64,000 nt of DNA from Candidatus Kapaibacterium sp. (lineage in GTDB: Bacteria; Bacteroidota; Ignavibacteria; Kapaibacteriales; JAEUSM01), in the NCBI GenBank assembly GCA_016788785.1, contig JAEUSM010000009.1:1-64000 (forward strand). Direction: 5' to 3'. Position 1 is the stretch's first letter. Each line of letters begins with the position of its first letter. Under the pieces are notes generated by a model. It did not search any database. It was not told the origin of the DNA and saw nothing but the letters and a program-made list of their open reading frames with translations. Both the position numbers and the translations under genes were made by a program. Of the stretch, positions 31,766 through 40,518 are shown piece by piece.

Positions 31766-34700
31766 ATGAATCATAACCAACTATACACCGATTTACTCCA
31801 TCGACTGAAACAAGTACGAACAAAAGAACATCTGTTTTCTCTGCTTTCGTATGGTTCGTTATTGTTGTCAATTGTATTTATCATTGCAACAATTGCGGTT
31901 GGAATTGAAGCCTTTGTACATGGAAACACAAGTTTTCGAACCGCACTCTTTTACGGAAGTGTGGGAACGATTCTGTTGTCATTTGGAATAATAGGTTTTT
32001 TTCTCACAAAAACAATTCTCTATCGCTCCTCAATGAAATATTTGGAGCAAGTTTCCTTACGAGTTGGTAGAAAATATACACATATTGTTGATTCATTGTG
32101 TAATGTATTGCAGTTATATTCAAGTGTAGAACTTGCAGAGTCTAATCCATTGGTGCTTGCACAATTAGATGTGGTTCATTCTTCAACAAAATCAGTTGAC
32201 TTTTCCACCGTTGCAGAAAAACAATCGCTCAAACGCTCAGCTGGATTTTTACTCTTTACAACAATTTCCTTGTTGATGCTGTGGTCTTTTGGTTCGAGTT
32301 TTATGCTTCCAGCATCAGAACGAGTTATCAACTTTACTACATCGTTTGTTCCTCCTGCACCATTTACGCTTCGCGTAAACCCAGAATTTCAAAACATTTC
32401 TCGTGGTGAAAAAGCGTCAATTTTTGTGAAAGCTACTGGCGAAATTCCAAAAAACACATTGTTGTTTATCAAAGATGCTTCTGACAAAGAATATACTTCC
32501 ATTGAAGTACGCTTTGATACAAATGGTACCTTCCAATATGATGTTCCAAGTTTCAAACAGACACTCGAGTTTTACGCTGAAGCTCCTTGGTTAGTAGAAA
32601 AAGTACAAAGCAATATCGGTAGAATTGCCATTATTGATAGACCGTTGATTTTGTCAATGAAAGGTACGGCAGTTCCACCATCGTATAGCAAATTGCAATC
32701 GGTAGAATTTTCTTCCAATATGCCTTCGTTTACAACGCTCAAAGGATCGATGGCGACATTTTCTATTGCATCGAATAAGTCACTTCGATCTGCAAAAATT
32801 TTCTTTGTGTCGAAAGAAAAACAAAACGATACAACAGTTGTGAATATGTCTGTATCCAATACAAATGCATCCTTATCTACAAGGCTCTATACTTCTTCCG
32901 AATATTATATTGAAATTACTGATAACGATGGGTTGACCAATGCTGAAAAGCCAAATGGTCTAATCACATTGTTAACTGATGGATATCCTTCCATTTCGCT
33001 CATTGAACCGATGGGAAATGTAACGGTTAACGAACAAGGCTTAGTGCCGATTCAAGTAACGATAAATGATGATTTTGGTTTTTCCAAATTAGTTTTACAC
33101 TATCGTTTGGCATCGTCAAGATATGCCCAACCTACGGAAAAATTCCAATCGAAACAAATAGAAATTCGTACTAATGAGTTATTTGTAACTGTTCCGTATG
33201 TGTGGAATTTGCAAGAACTTGGCTTTACAATTGAAGATGAATACGAGTTTTATTTGGAAATTTTTGACAATGATAATGTCTCTGGTCCAAAATCTGCCAT
33301 TACCGCTAAACGAATGGTCAAGTTGCCTTCGTTAGATGATGTTCTTGCCGAAACAGACAAATCGCAAGATGACATTGAAAAGCAGTTGAAAGAAATTGCA
33401 AAGGCGTCCGAACAAGCAAATCGCGAAATGGAAAACATCAAACGGGAAATGCGAAAGCAACAATCTCCTTCGTGGAAAGAGAAAAAATCTCTCGAAGATT
33501 TGCAAAAAAAACAACAAGCTGCTCAAGAAAAATTGAATCAAATTCAGGACAAATTGCAAGATGTTACCGAGCAATTGAACTCCAATAAATTGCTTTCACC
33601 AGAAACTTTGGAAAAATACCAAGAACTACAAAAACTTTTGAAGGAAGTGAAAAATCCTGAGCTTCAAGCTGCTTTGGAGAGAATGCAAAAACAAATGGAG
33701 CAAATGAATCCAAATGATATGCAAAAGGCTATGGAGCAATATCAAATGAAGGAAGAAGAGTTCAAAAAAAGCATCGAACGAACAATGAAATTGCTCCAAC
33801 GAATGAAAGCTGAGCAAAAAGCAGACGCACTTGCAAAAAAAGCGGAAGACATCAAAAATAGACAAGAACAATTGCAAAAACAGACCGAAAATACTAATGC
33901 AAATAACGAACAACAACGCCAAGATTTGGCGAAGGAACAAGCGAATTTGCAAAAAGAAATGGACGACCTTGCCAAAGAATTGAAAGATTTGGAGCAATTG
34001 ATGAAAGACATTGGCAAAAATATGCCAATGGATGAAATGAAAAAGACGCAAGAATCTTTGCAACAACAACAGATTTCTGAAAAAATGCAAAAGTCTGAAC
34101 AGTCGTTGCAAAAAGGAGATATGAATTCTGCAAAACAACAACAGCAACAAGCGTCGCAATCGTTACACCAGTTTTCACAGCAGATGAAAAATTTGAGAAA
34201 GGAAATGCAAAAAAACATTTCCAAAGAAGCTCAAAAGCAGATGCAAAAATCTATTAACGATATGTTGTCATTGTCCCAAAAGCAAGAGCAGATAAAACAA
34301 CAAACAGAAAAATTGGATCCTAATTCTTCGCAATTCAAAGATTTGCAACAGCAACAATCGCAATTGCAAGATGCATTACAAAATACTGCGAATCAATTGA
34401 TGCAACTGTCCCAAAAATCAATGTCCGTTACGCCAGAAATGGGTAAAGAAATCGGTAATGCACTCAGCCAAATGCAACAAGCTCAAGAGATGATGGATAA
34501 ACGCGGGTCGCAACAAGCTGCCCAAAAGCAAGGTCAAGCTATGGCGTCGATGAACAATGCTGCAATGCAAATGCAACAAGCCTTGGGTCAAATGCAAGGT
34601 AAGGGCAAAGGAAAAGGTCAAGGCGGTGAAGGTGAAGGAGAAGGTCAAGGTGAGGGACAAGGTGGTAGCTTTATGGATAAGCTCCGTCAAGCAGCCGGTC

Positions 34701-35221
34701 AACAACAATCCATCAACCAGCAAATGCAACAAATGATGGGCAAAAATGGTACTGGTGGTAACCAAGGCTCGATGTCCCAACAAGAACAAGCTCAAATGCA
34801 ACGCTTGGCTGCTCAACAAGGTAAATTGCAAAAATCTATAGAAGAGCTCGCAAAAGAACAAAAAGATTCGTACACTGGCAAGCGAAAAGCCTTAGGCGAT
34901 TTGGAAAAAATTTCTGACGAATTGAAAGAAGTTGTTCGTGCGATGCAACAAGGCGATATTTCCGAAGAAACTCGTAACCGTCAAGAGCGAATTTTGTCAC
35001 GTTTGCTTGATGCGTCAAAGTCGATGAACGAGCGCGATATGGATCCGAAACGTGAGGCAAATGCTGGTAAGGATATGTTCGGTTCAAAACCCGGTCCATT
35101 GCAAGGGCTTACCCCAGAACAACGCGAACAATCGCTCAAAGATATGTTGCAATCGCTGAAATTGCAATACACAAAAGAATATGAAATACTCATCAAACAG
35201 TATTTCGAAACAGTACAATAA
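31766..35221 (+). CDS. DUF4175 family membrane protein with very long Gln-rich coiled coil
   Basis: A 1151-residue protein. Two or three N-terminal membrane helices (about 25-48, 58-80, 150-172) lead to an extracytoplasmic region of Ig-like beta domains (about 185-530). From about residue 535 to 1110 it is an almost unbroken helical coiled coil rich in Gln, Lys, Glu and Met, interrupted near 945-970 by a Gly/Lys/Glu linker (GKGKGKGQGGEGEGEGQGEG). This is the DUF4175 pattern of FCB-group bacteria; function is unknown, and a spacer or scaffold in the periplasm is a guess. Low-complexity codons create long antisense frames that are not genes. Follows DUF4159. Confidence 0.82.
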   Translation: MNHNQLYTDLLHRLKQVRTKEHLFSLLSYGSLLLSIVFIIATIAVGIEAFVHGNTSFRTALFYGSVGTILLSFGIIGFFLTKTILYRSSMKYLEQVSLRVGRKYTHIVDSLCNVLQLYSSVELAESNPLVLAQLDVVHSSTKSVDFSTVAEKQSLKRSAGFLLFTTISLLMLWSFGSSFMLPASERVINFTTSFVPPAPFTLRVNPEFQNISRGEKASIFVKATGEIPKNTLLFIKDASDKEYTSIEVRFDTNGTFQYDVPSFKQTLEFYAEAPWLVEKVQSNIGRIAIIDRPLILSMKGTAVPPSYSKLQSVEFSSNMPSFTTLKGSMATFSIASNKSLRSAKIFFVSKEKQNDTTVVNMSVSNTNASLSTRLYTSSEYYIEITDNDGLTNAEKPNGLITLLTDGYPSISLIEPMGNVTVNEQGLVPIQVTINDDFGFSKLVLHYRLASSRYAQPTEKFQSKQIEIRTNELFVTVPYVWNLQELGFTIEDEYEFYLEIFDNDNVSGPKSAITAKRMVKLPSLDDVLAETDKSQDDIEKQLKEIAKASEQANREMENIKREMRKQQSPSWKEKKSLEDLQKKQQAAQEKLNQIQDKLQDVTEQLNSNKLLSPETLEKYQELQKLLKEVKNPELQAALERMQKQMEQMNPNDMQKAMEQYQMKEEEFKKSIERTMKLLQRMKAEQKADALAKKAEDIKNRQEQLQKQTENTNANNEQQRQDLAKEQANLQKEMDDLAKELKDLEQLMKDIGKNMPMDEMKKTQESLQQQQISEKMQKSEQSLQKGDMNSAKQQQQQASQSLHQFSQQMKNLRKEMQKNISKEAQKQMQKSINDMLSLSQKQEQIKQQTEKLDPNSSQFKDLQQQQSQLQDALQNTANQLMQLSQKSMSVTPEMGKEIGNALSQMQQAQEMMDKRGSQQAAQKQGQAMASMNNAAMQMQQALGQMQGKGKGKGQGGEGEGEGQGEGQGGSFMDKLRQAAGQQQSINQQMQQMMGKNGTGGNQGSMSQQEQAQMQRLAAQQGKLQKSIEELAKEQKDSYTGKRKALGDLEKISDELKEVVRAMQQGDISEETRNRQERILSRLLDASKSMNERDMDPKREANAGKDMFGSKPGPLQGLTPEQREQSLKDMLQSLKLQYTKEYEILIKQYFETVQ

Positions 35222-35241
35222 TTTAAACATTTACAGACACT

Positions 35242-36111
35242 ATGAATATTACCTCATCATCAGTTGCCATCATAACTGGGGCATCATCAGGCATTGGAAA
35301 ATCATTAGCATTGCAATTATCCGCCAAAGGCGTTTCGGTTGTTTTGGTTGCTCGTAGAACAGAACTTATCAATGAATTGGCAGAACAAATTCGTGCAAAC
35401 AACGGCAAAGCATTGGCAATAACAGCAGATGTTTCGGTCAAATCGGATGCAGAAATGGTTGTACAAAAAACACTCGAAACATTTAAAACTGTGGATATTC
35501 TCATCAATAACGCTGGACGTGGAAATAGAGCTTCCGTTGAAGACACGACGCAAGAGATGTTGGATTCGATTTTTGGCGTGAATGTGTATTCACTGTGGTA
35601 TATGACAGCGGCGGTACTGCCGACAATGAAAGCCAATCGTCGTGGACATATTATGAATATTGCTTCCGTTGCAGGAAAAACTGGTTATCCGTTCAATAGT
35701 GCCTATGTTGCTGCAAAACATGCGTGTGTAGGGTTTACGTCCTCACTACGTACTGAGTTGGTCGAAACTGGCGTTGAGGCGACAGTCGTTTGTCCAGCAG
35801 GTGTTACCACTGATTGGGGTGCCGTTACCGATGGCGGACCAATCTCCGATATTTTCCGTGGTGGTATTATGAAAGCAAAAACAATTGCTCTAGAGCGTGG
35901 AGTGGAATTACCGCCTTTAACAGGTATGATTTCGCCCGATGAAGCTGCCGAAATTATGATTCGTGGTATCGAAGCTGGAAGCGTTAGTGACATCTTCACC
36001 CACCAAGGTTCTCACGAACAATCCATCGCCTTAGCAACCGACAGAGCATCCTTTGAACAAAAATTACTCCCCCTATATCTTGGTATGCAACAAACCTATT
36101 GGGGTGAGTAA
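35242..36111 (+). CDS. SDR family NAD(P)-dependent oxidoreductase
   Basis: A 289-residue short-chain dehydrogenase: cofactor loop ITGASSGIGKSLALQ (residues ~11-25), RRTEL region favouring NADP(H), NNAGRGNRASVEDT, and the catalytic YVAAK with Tyr near 155 preceded by Ser in IASVAG. The C-terminal ~90 residues are longer than classical SDRs. Substrate cannot be inferred. It lies 20 bases after the DUF4175 gene in the same direction and converges on the VOC gene 5 bases later. Confidence 0.88.
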   Translation: MNITSSSVAIITGASSGIGKSLALQLSAKGVSVVLVARRTELINELAEQIRANNGKALAITADVSVKSDAEMVVQKTLETFKTVDILINNAGRGNRASVEDTTQEMLDSIFGVNVYSLWYMTAAVLPTMKANRRGHIMNIASVAGKTGYPFNSAYVAAKHACVGFTSSLRTELVETGVEATVVCPAGVTTDWGAVTDGGPISDIFRGGIMKAKTIALERGVELPPLTGMISPDEAAEIMIRGIEAGSVSDIFTHQGSHEQSIALATDRASFEQKLLPLYLGMQQTYWGE

Positions 36112-36116
36112 GAATA

Positions 36117-36497
36117 TTACACTGTATACTCAGTAGATGTTTTAACGAAACACAAATTAACGCCGTTGGGGTCTTGACAGTAAAAGCTGAGCTCACCCCA
36201 CGGCTTTTTTTGTATGTCGGTTACGGTATTGGTTGGGCAGATGTTCAGACACTTTTGGTGAATTGCCTCCACATCATCTGTGGAAAAGTAGTAAATTTGT
36301 TTGTTGTGAAAATGCCATTTGTTGTCGAGCGTGTCGCCATCGTCGATAGGTGAATAAATCGCCAAAATCACATTCTCCGTTTGAATGTAATATCTACCGT
36401 CCGAAACTTGACGTCCTGTCGTTTCAAACAAATCGGTATAAAATAGAATGCTGTTTTGCAGATGTTCCGTTGGTATTATTACGCGAAATAGTTTCAT
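36117..36497 (-). CDS. VOC (glyoxalase/bleomycin-resistance) superfamily protein
   Basis: A 126-residue protein with the paired beta-alpha-beta-beta-beta units of the vicinal-oxygen-chelate fold: FRVIIPTEHLQNSILFYTDLF at the N-terminus and GELSFYCQDPNGVNLCFVK at the end, where the conserved DPxGN/D segment is recognisable. The metal-binding His/Glu set is incomplete, so catalysis is uncertain. Its ATG shares a base with the stop of the metallo-hydrolase (TAATG), showing coupled translation. Confidence 0.8.
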   Translation of the reverse strand: MKLFRVIIPTEHLQNSILFYTDLFETTGRQVSDGRYYIQTENVILAIYSPIDDGDTLDNKWHFHNKQIYYFSTDDVEAIHQKCLNICPTNTVTDIQKKPWGELSFYCQDPNGVNLCFVKTSTEYTV

Positions 36498-37597
36498 TAT
36501 TGCACCTTTTCCCACCATTGTGTATTTGTATAAGGCTCTTGCAACGACACTTTCTCGCCTATCATTGGAGTGAGTAATTGCACTTTTTTTTGCGATGCTG
36601 CTGTAGAAAGTCGTTCAATTGGTTCTTTCCAAGAGTGTAATGCCAATGAAAACTTTGCCCAATGCACTGGGAAGAGTACTTTTGCTTTCAAATCCAATGC
36701 AGCTTGAGCAACTTCCTCAGGTGACATGTGAATATACTTCCAATTTTTATTATATTGACCGCATTCCAAAAACGCCAAATCGAATGGTCCGTACTTGTCT
36801 CCTGTTTCTTTGAAGTGTTTATCATAGCCCGAATCTCCACCCAAATATAGTTTCTTTGTTGGTGTTTTCAATACGAATGATGTCCAAAGCGACGCATTCT
36901 TTTTGAATAGTCGTCCGGAAAAATGGCGAGTTGGTTGCAATGTTATCGAAAATCCTTCGGAAAGTTCGGCTTTTTCATACCAGTTTTTTTCGAAGATGGA
37001 TTCTTTTGCAAAACCCCACTGTTTCAAATGAAGCCCAACTCCCAATCCAGTAACCACGGATTTTACTTTAGGACGAAGTTTGATAATTGTTTCGTAATCC
37101 AAATGGTCCCAATGGTCGTGTGTGATAAGCAAATAATCAATGTCTGGAAAGTCTTCTGTGCTATATACATCCACACCGGCAAAACTTTTCGTTGTAAAAG
37201 AAACTGGGGATGCTGCACCGCTAAAAACGGGGTCAATGAGAAATCGTTTGCGGTCAATTTGCAGATAATACGAAGAATGCCCAAACCACACAACGATATT
37301 CTCATCTATCGGCACACTGCGAATATCAATTTTTTTTGTTGGCATGGGAGAATGGGGTTCCGCATTGACATTTTTATTAAAAAAGAAATTCCAAAAGATG
37401 GTAATTACATTATCATCGCCCGAAAAATTTGGAGTGTCAGATTGATTTTGGAAGGCACCATTGTGATAATTTGACAATGCCGAATATTCATTGATGAGAG
37501 CCGAATTGGGAGTTTTGCCGAACTTTTCGTGCTGTAAAAAAATAAAAGCAGCACTGAAAAGCACCAATAGAACGGTTGCTATACTATAGAAAGCCAT
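36497..37597 (-). CDS. Membrane-anchored MBL-fold metallo-hydrolase (NAPE-PLD/UlaG-like)
   Basis: A 366-residue protein with an N-terminal hydrophobic anchor (YSIATVLLVLFSAAFIF) and a metallo-beta-lactamase domain: VWFGHSSYYLQIDRKRFLIDP, zinc motif THDHWDHLD (about residue 159), GGDSGYDKHFKE and FPVHWAKFSLALHSW. The order and spacing fit the NAPE-PLD/UlaG-like group, which includes phosphodiesterases and lactonases. Substrate is unknown; the anchor suggests action outside the cytoplasm. The ATG at 37597 is chosen because it starts the hydrophobic helix, while upstream sequence reads into the mrp promoter region. Confidence 0.85.
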   Translation of the reverse strand: MAFYSIATVLLVLFSAAFIFLQHEKFGKTPNSALINEYSALSNYHNGAFQNQSDTPNFSGDDNVITIFWNFFFNKNVNAEPHSPMPTKKIDIRSVPIDENIVVWFGHSSYYLQIDRKRFLIDPVFSGAASPVSFTTKSFAGVDVYSTEDFPDIDYLLITHDHWDHLDYETIIKLRPKVKSVVTGLGVGLHLKQWGFAKESIFEKNWYEKAELSEGFSITLQPTRHFSGRLFKKNASLWTSFVLKTPTKKLYLGGDSGYDKHFKETGDKYGPFDLAFLECGQYNKNWKYIHMSPEEVAQAALDLKAKVLFPVHWAKFSLALHSWKEPIERLSTAASQKKVQLLTPMIGEKVSLQEPYTNTQWWEKVQ

Positions 37598-37736
37598 ATT
37601 GAAATCGAATGTTGAATAATTGAAGAATAATAATGTAGTTTCATTGGTTGCTTTAGTGCATAAAAGGAAATAAACACGACAAAAAAACGTATATGGTGCA
37701 GACTGTTTTTTTGGGTTCAATCTAAGTAGAAATACT

Positions 37737-38831
37737 ATGTCACAATCAGATATATTAGTACAATTACGCCAAGAATTGGGAGCAATCGTTGATCCTGATT
37801 TTGGTGTCAGTTTCGAAGAGCTACAAGCCATTCATACATTGGAAGTCAAACAAGATACTTCCGTGGAATTGTATTTGGAATTCGTTCCACCATTGCACTA
37901 CGTTGCCAAAGGATTTGACGAGCAATGCAAAGCCATTATCCTGAAGCATTTTCCCAATGCAGAGGTGATGATTTATGTTCGTGAAAAGGAACTCCCAACA
38001 AACCCTGTTTTACCACAAGTTCAAAACCTCATTGCTGTTGCATCTGGCAAAGGTGGCGTAGGTAAATCAACCGTTGCGGCGAATTTGGCGATTGCACTCG
38101 CTCACACGGGAGCGAAGGTTGGGCTGTTGGATGCCGATATTTATGGACCGTCAGTTCCAACGATGTTTGGGTTGTCAGGAGAACAAATGAAGGCAGAAAA
38201 AAAGGAAGATGGCAAAATTTATGGCTATCCATTTGAGCAATATGGCGTTTCCGTAGCATCAATTGGCTTTGTGATGGGGCGTGATCAAGCCGCTATTTTG
38301 CGAGGTCCGATGTTAGCAGGATATTTCACTACCTTAGTAGACCAAATTTATTGGGGTGAATTGGATTATCTCATTTTCGATTTACCTCCCGGAACGGGTG
38401 ATATCCAGCTGACGATGACGCAACGTATCCCACTTTCAGGAGCTGTGATAGTTACAACGCCACAAGAGATTTCTTTGGCAGATGTACGCCGTTCTATTTC
38501 GATGTTCCGTAAGGTGAATGTGAATATCTTGGGAATTATTGAAAATATGAGCTATTTTGTTCCACCAGATATGCCCGAAAAACGTTACGACATTTTTGGT
38601 GCTGGTGGTGGTGAAGCAGTTGCAAAAGAAGTTGGCACTTCGCTGTTGGGTCAAATACCTATCATTATGAAAATTCGTGAAAATGCTGACGACGGTTTGC
38701 CATTTGTGGCTGACCCAGAATCAGGCGAGGCAGTACACTTCTATAAAGACATAGCAAAAAATATGGTGGCGGAAGTTCGTAAAAAAAATCGCGATAAAAT
38801 TGCGACTCCCGGTTTAACAATAACACTCTAA
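37737..38831 (+). CDS. Mrp/NBP35 family Fe-S carrier ATPase
   Basis: The 364-residue protein joins an N-terminal MIP18/DUF59 domain (about 1-95, with AIVDPDFG) to a ParA-like P-loop ATPase: deviant Walker A SGKGGVGKST (about 103-112), LLDADIYGPSVPTMFGL, and DLPPGTGDIQLTM. Mrp proteins hold and pass on [4Fe-4S] clusters. The CxxC seen after ENMSYF in many bacterial and all eukaryotic members is replaced here by PPDM, as I recall from other Bacteroidota, so cluster binding may differ. It precedes a NifU-type gene by 11 bases, supporting a shared Fe-S role. Confidence 0.93.
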   Translation: MSQSDILVQLRQELGAIVDPDFGVSFEELQAIHTLEVKQDTSVELYLEFVPPLHYVAKGFDEQCKAIILKHFPNAEVMIYVREKELPTNPVLPQVQNLIAVASGKGGVGKSTVAANLAIALAHTGAKVGLLDADIYGPSVPTMFGLSGEQMKAEKKEDGKIYGYPFEQYGVSVASIGFVMGRDQAAILRGPMLAGYFTTLVDQIYWGELDYLIFDLPPGTGDIQLTMTQRIPLSGAVIVTTPQEISLADVRRSISMFRKVNVNILGIIENMSYFVPPDMPEKRYDIFGAGGGEAVAKEVGTSLLGQIPIIMKIRENADDGLPFVADPESGEAVHFYKDIAKNMVAEVRKKNRDKIATPGLTITL

Positions 38832-38842
38832 TTTTCGCTTCA

Positions 38843-39079
38843 ATGGAAGAAATTCAAGCACAAATTCAAATTGCCTTAGATAGCATAAGACCGTATTTGC
38901 AAGAAGATGGTGGCGATATCGAATTTGTCGCATTTGAAGAGGATTCTGGCGTAGTAGAGTTACGGTTTTTGGGAGCTTGTCGGACGTGTCCTTTGTCGGT
39001 GATGACGCTTCGTGGAGGGATAGAACGTGTACTCCTCACATCAGTAAAACAAATAAAAAGAATAGAATCTGTGAAATAA
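38843..39079 (+). CDS. NifU-like C-terminal domain protein (Nfu)
   Basis: A 78-residue single-domain Fe-S scaffold or carrier: RPYLQEDGGDIEFV at the N-terminus and the cluster-binding CxxC in GACRTCPLSVMTLRGGIE (C46 and C49). Nfu dimers bind a bridging [4Fe-4S] cluster and hand it to target proteins. It follows mrp by 11 bases, so the pair is one transcript, and lies just upstream of the tRNA-Val promoter. Confidence 0.95.
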   Translation: MEEIQAQIQIALDSIRPYLQEDGGDIEFVAFEEDSGVVELRFLGACRTCPLSVMTLRGGIERVLLTSVKQIKRIESVK

Positions 39080-39088
39080 TTACAGAAA

Positions 39089-39119
39089 AATTTTGCAGAT
39101 TCAAAAAATAGCCGTATAT
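39089..39119 (+). promoter_or_regulatory. Bacteroidota-type promoter of the tRNA-Val/tRNA-Leu unit
   Basis: TTTG (39089-39092), 19 bases, TATATTTG (39112-39119): an exact fit to TTTG-N19-TAnnTTTG. The tRNA-Val 5' end follows 22 bases later. Confidence 0.85.
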
Positions 39120-39140
39120 TTGTATTCCCAAAACGCATTT

Positions 39141-39215
39141 GGGTGGTTAGCTCAGCTGGTTCAGAGCGCCTGCCTTACAAGCAGGATGTCGGGGGTTCGA
39201 ATCCCTCACCGCCCA
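39141..39215 (+). tRNA. tRNA-Val (anticodon UAC)
   Basis: Cloverleaf: acceptor GGGTGGT with ACCGCCC (one G-U), D stem GCTC/GAGC, anticodon stem CCTGC/GCAGG with loop CTTACAA (anticodon TAC), T arm GGGGG TTCGAAT CCCTC. Discriminator A; CCA is not encoded. It is followed after 15 bases by tRNA-Leu, and both share the consensus promoter upstream and one terminator. Confidence 0.96.
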
Positions 39216-39230
39216 CAAAAATTTTCACTT

Positions 39231-39318
39231 GCAGAAGTGGCGGAACTGGCAGACGCGCTGGACTCAAAATCCAGTGAGCCTTAAACTCGTGCGGGTTCGA
39301 CCCCCGCCTTCTGTACCA
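39231..39318 (+). tRNA. tRNA-Leu (anticodon CAA)
   Basis: Class II tRNA with long variable arm (GAGCCTTAAACTCGT): acceptor GCAGAAG / CTTCTGT, anticodon stem CTGGA/TCCAG with loop CTCAAAA (anticodon CAA, decoding UUG), T arm GCGGG TTCGACC CCCGC. The 3' CCA is encoded, unlike in the neighbouring tRNA-Val and in tRNA-Glu. Confidence 0.96.
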
Positions 39319-39326
39319 ATAATTTT

Positions 39327-39365
39327 AGAGTACTTACTCCCCAAAGTAAGTACTCTTTTTTTTGT
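39327..39365 (+). terminator. Terminator of the tRNA-Val/tRNA-Leu unit
   Basis: AGAGTACTTACT (39327-39338) and AGTAAGTACTCT (39345-39356) form a perfect 12-bp stem with a 6-base loop, followed by a run of eight or more T. A textbook intrinsic terminator. Confidence 0.93.
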
Positions 39366-39439
39366 CAAGATTTCACAAAGTTATCGGAACTTGAAGAAAA
39401 ATTACTATTTTTGAAAAGTTCAATCTTGTAAAAGTGACA

Positions 39440-40489
39440 ATGAAACCTATAATATTCTTGACTATCATTTTCTCTTCATTCTTAGGTTTATACTCGCAGA
39501 ATGAAACAGGGATAAGAAGTGGCAATTTAGGAAATATGAATTATTTTGATATTCATAATAATATTTATCCTTTACAAGTGCCTGTACTTAAAATAATACC
39601 TCCAATTGATGATGCAATGCCTAAGCAAGTAAAAAAATCCTACAGAATGGTCGATGTTTTAGCTCGTAAATATACTACAAGTAAGGCAATCTCTTACATT
39701 GAGAGTTTACATTGTGAAAGCAAAGAATTTGCTACAATACTCAAGCATTTATTTATACTAGAAAACTATGATTTTGTTCGTTTTACCCAATATATATTTG
39801 AAACTAATTATAATCAGCTTGGACTTTATAAAGCAGATTTAGAAGATATTAGAAGATTTATACTTTCTAAATTTATTCAAGATAATTTACCTAGTATGAA
39901 AAAAAATCTAGCAATTCTTGGGTCTCAAGCAATTTTAAAAATTCAAGTTGTTCGAATAGATTCAATGAAAGCAATTCATGCTTCTGCTAGTAGAAATGCA
40001 GATACTCTTACCTATGATTTTTACAAAGCAACATTCAGAATTTTAGATACCTTAAAAGGGAATATTTTACCATGCTCAGAACCATATGAAAATTTAAACT
40101 CTGAGCAAGGCCTAAGTTTTTCATTTCCAACTATGTTTTTTAGGTATGATGAAAATACTTTTTATCAAGATAGATGGGAATCACATCGAATTCCACTATT
40201 TAAAAAAATAGAACCAATGTTATATGATTCATCAAATAAAATGTGTAGATTTAAACAGGAAGATACAGCAATTGTATTTATAGACAATTCTTATCTTCAA
40301 TCAGATAAGTTTAATGATTTCATGTATCTAAGACTTTCATGCTATTATTCAAATGCTGCACTTCCTGTTGTTAATGGTATGGTAAAGGATATTAATCATA
40401 TTTGGTTTGACCAAGACTTTACTCCATATCAGGATTGGAAAAATCACTTTAACTCAATTAAAGATTCAATTTTACGCTTAGGAGAATGA
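39440..40489 (+). CDS. Hypothetical secreted protein
   Basis: A 349-residue exported protein that I do not recognise. A signal peptide (MKPIIFLTIIFSSFLGLYSQ) is clear. The rest mixes helices in the first half (KSYRMVDVLARKYTTSKAIS) with a beta-rich second half around FYKATFRILDTLKGNILPC, which resembles the 'RVLETLKG' strand of small metallo-protease-inhibitor-like or NTF2-like exported proteins, not enough for a call. It stands alone between the tRNA terminator and a bidirectional terminator, and is visibly more AT-rich than its neighbours, with many AGA and TTA codons, which may mean recent gain beside tRNA genes. A -7-like TATTTTTG is at 39406-39413. Confidence 0.7.
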   Translation: MKPIIFLTIIFSSFLGLYSQNETGIRSGNLGNMNYFDIHNNIYPLQVPVLKIIPPIDDAMPKQVKKSYRMVDVLARKYTTSKAISYIESLHCESKEFATILKHLFILENYDFVRFTQYIFETNYNQLGLYKADLEDIRRFILSKFIQDNLPSMKKNLAILGSQAILKIQVVRIDSMKAIHASASRNADTLTYDFYKATFRILDTLKGNILPCSEPYENLNSEQGLSFSFPTMFFRYDENTFYQDRWESHRIPLFKKIEPMLYDSSNKMCRFKQEDTAIVFIDNSYLQSDKFNDFMYLRLSCYYSNAALPVVNGMVKDINHIWFDQDFTPYQDWKNHFNSIKDSILRLGE

Positions 40490-40492
40490 ACT

Positions 40493-40518
40493 AAAAAGGC
40501 AGGAAATACTGCCTTTTT
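40493..40518. terminator. Bidirectional terminator
   Basis: AAAAAGGCAG (40493-40502) and CTGCCTTTTT (40509-40518) form a perfect stem with loop GAAATA and give a T tract on both strands. It separates the convergent hypothetical gene and VWA-OmpA gene and abuts both stops. Confidence 0.88.

Noticed and set aside
33626-34861. Long minus-strand open frames opposite the DUF4175 coiled coil
   Set aside because: They are shadows of CAA/GAA/AAA-rich codons in a low-complexity helix; their Leu/Phe/His-rich translations match no family and they overlap each other in different frames.
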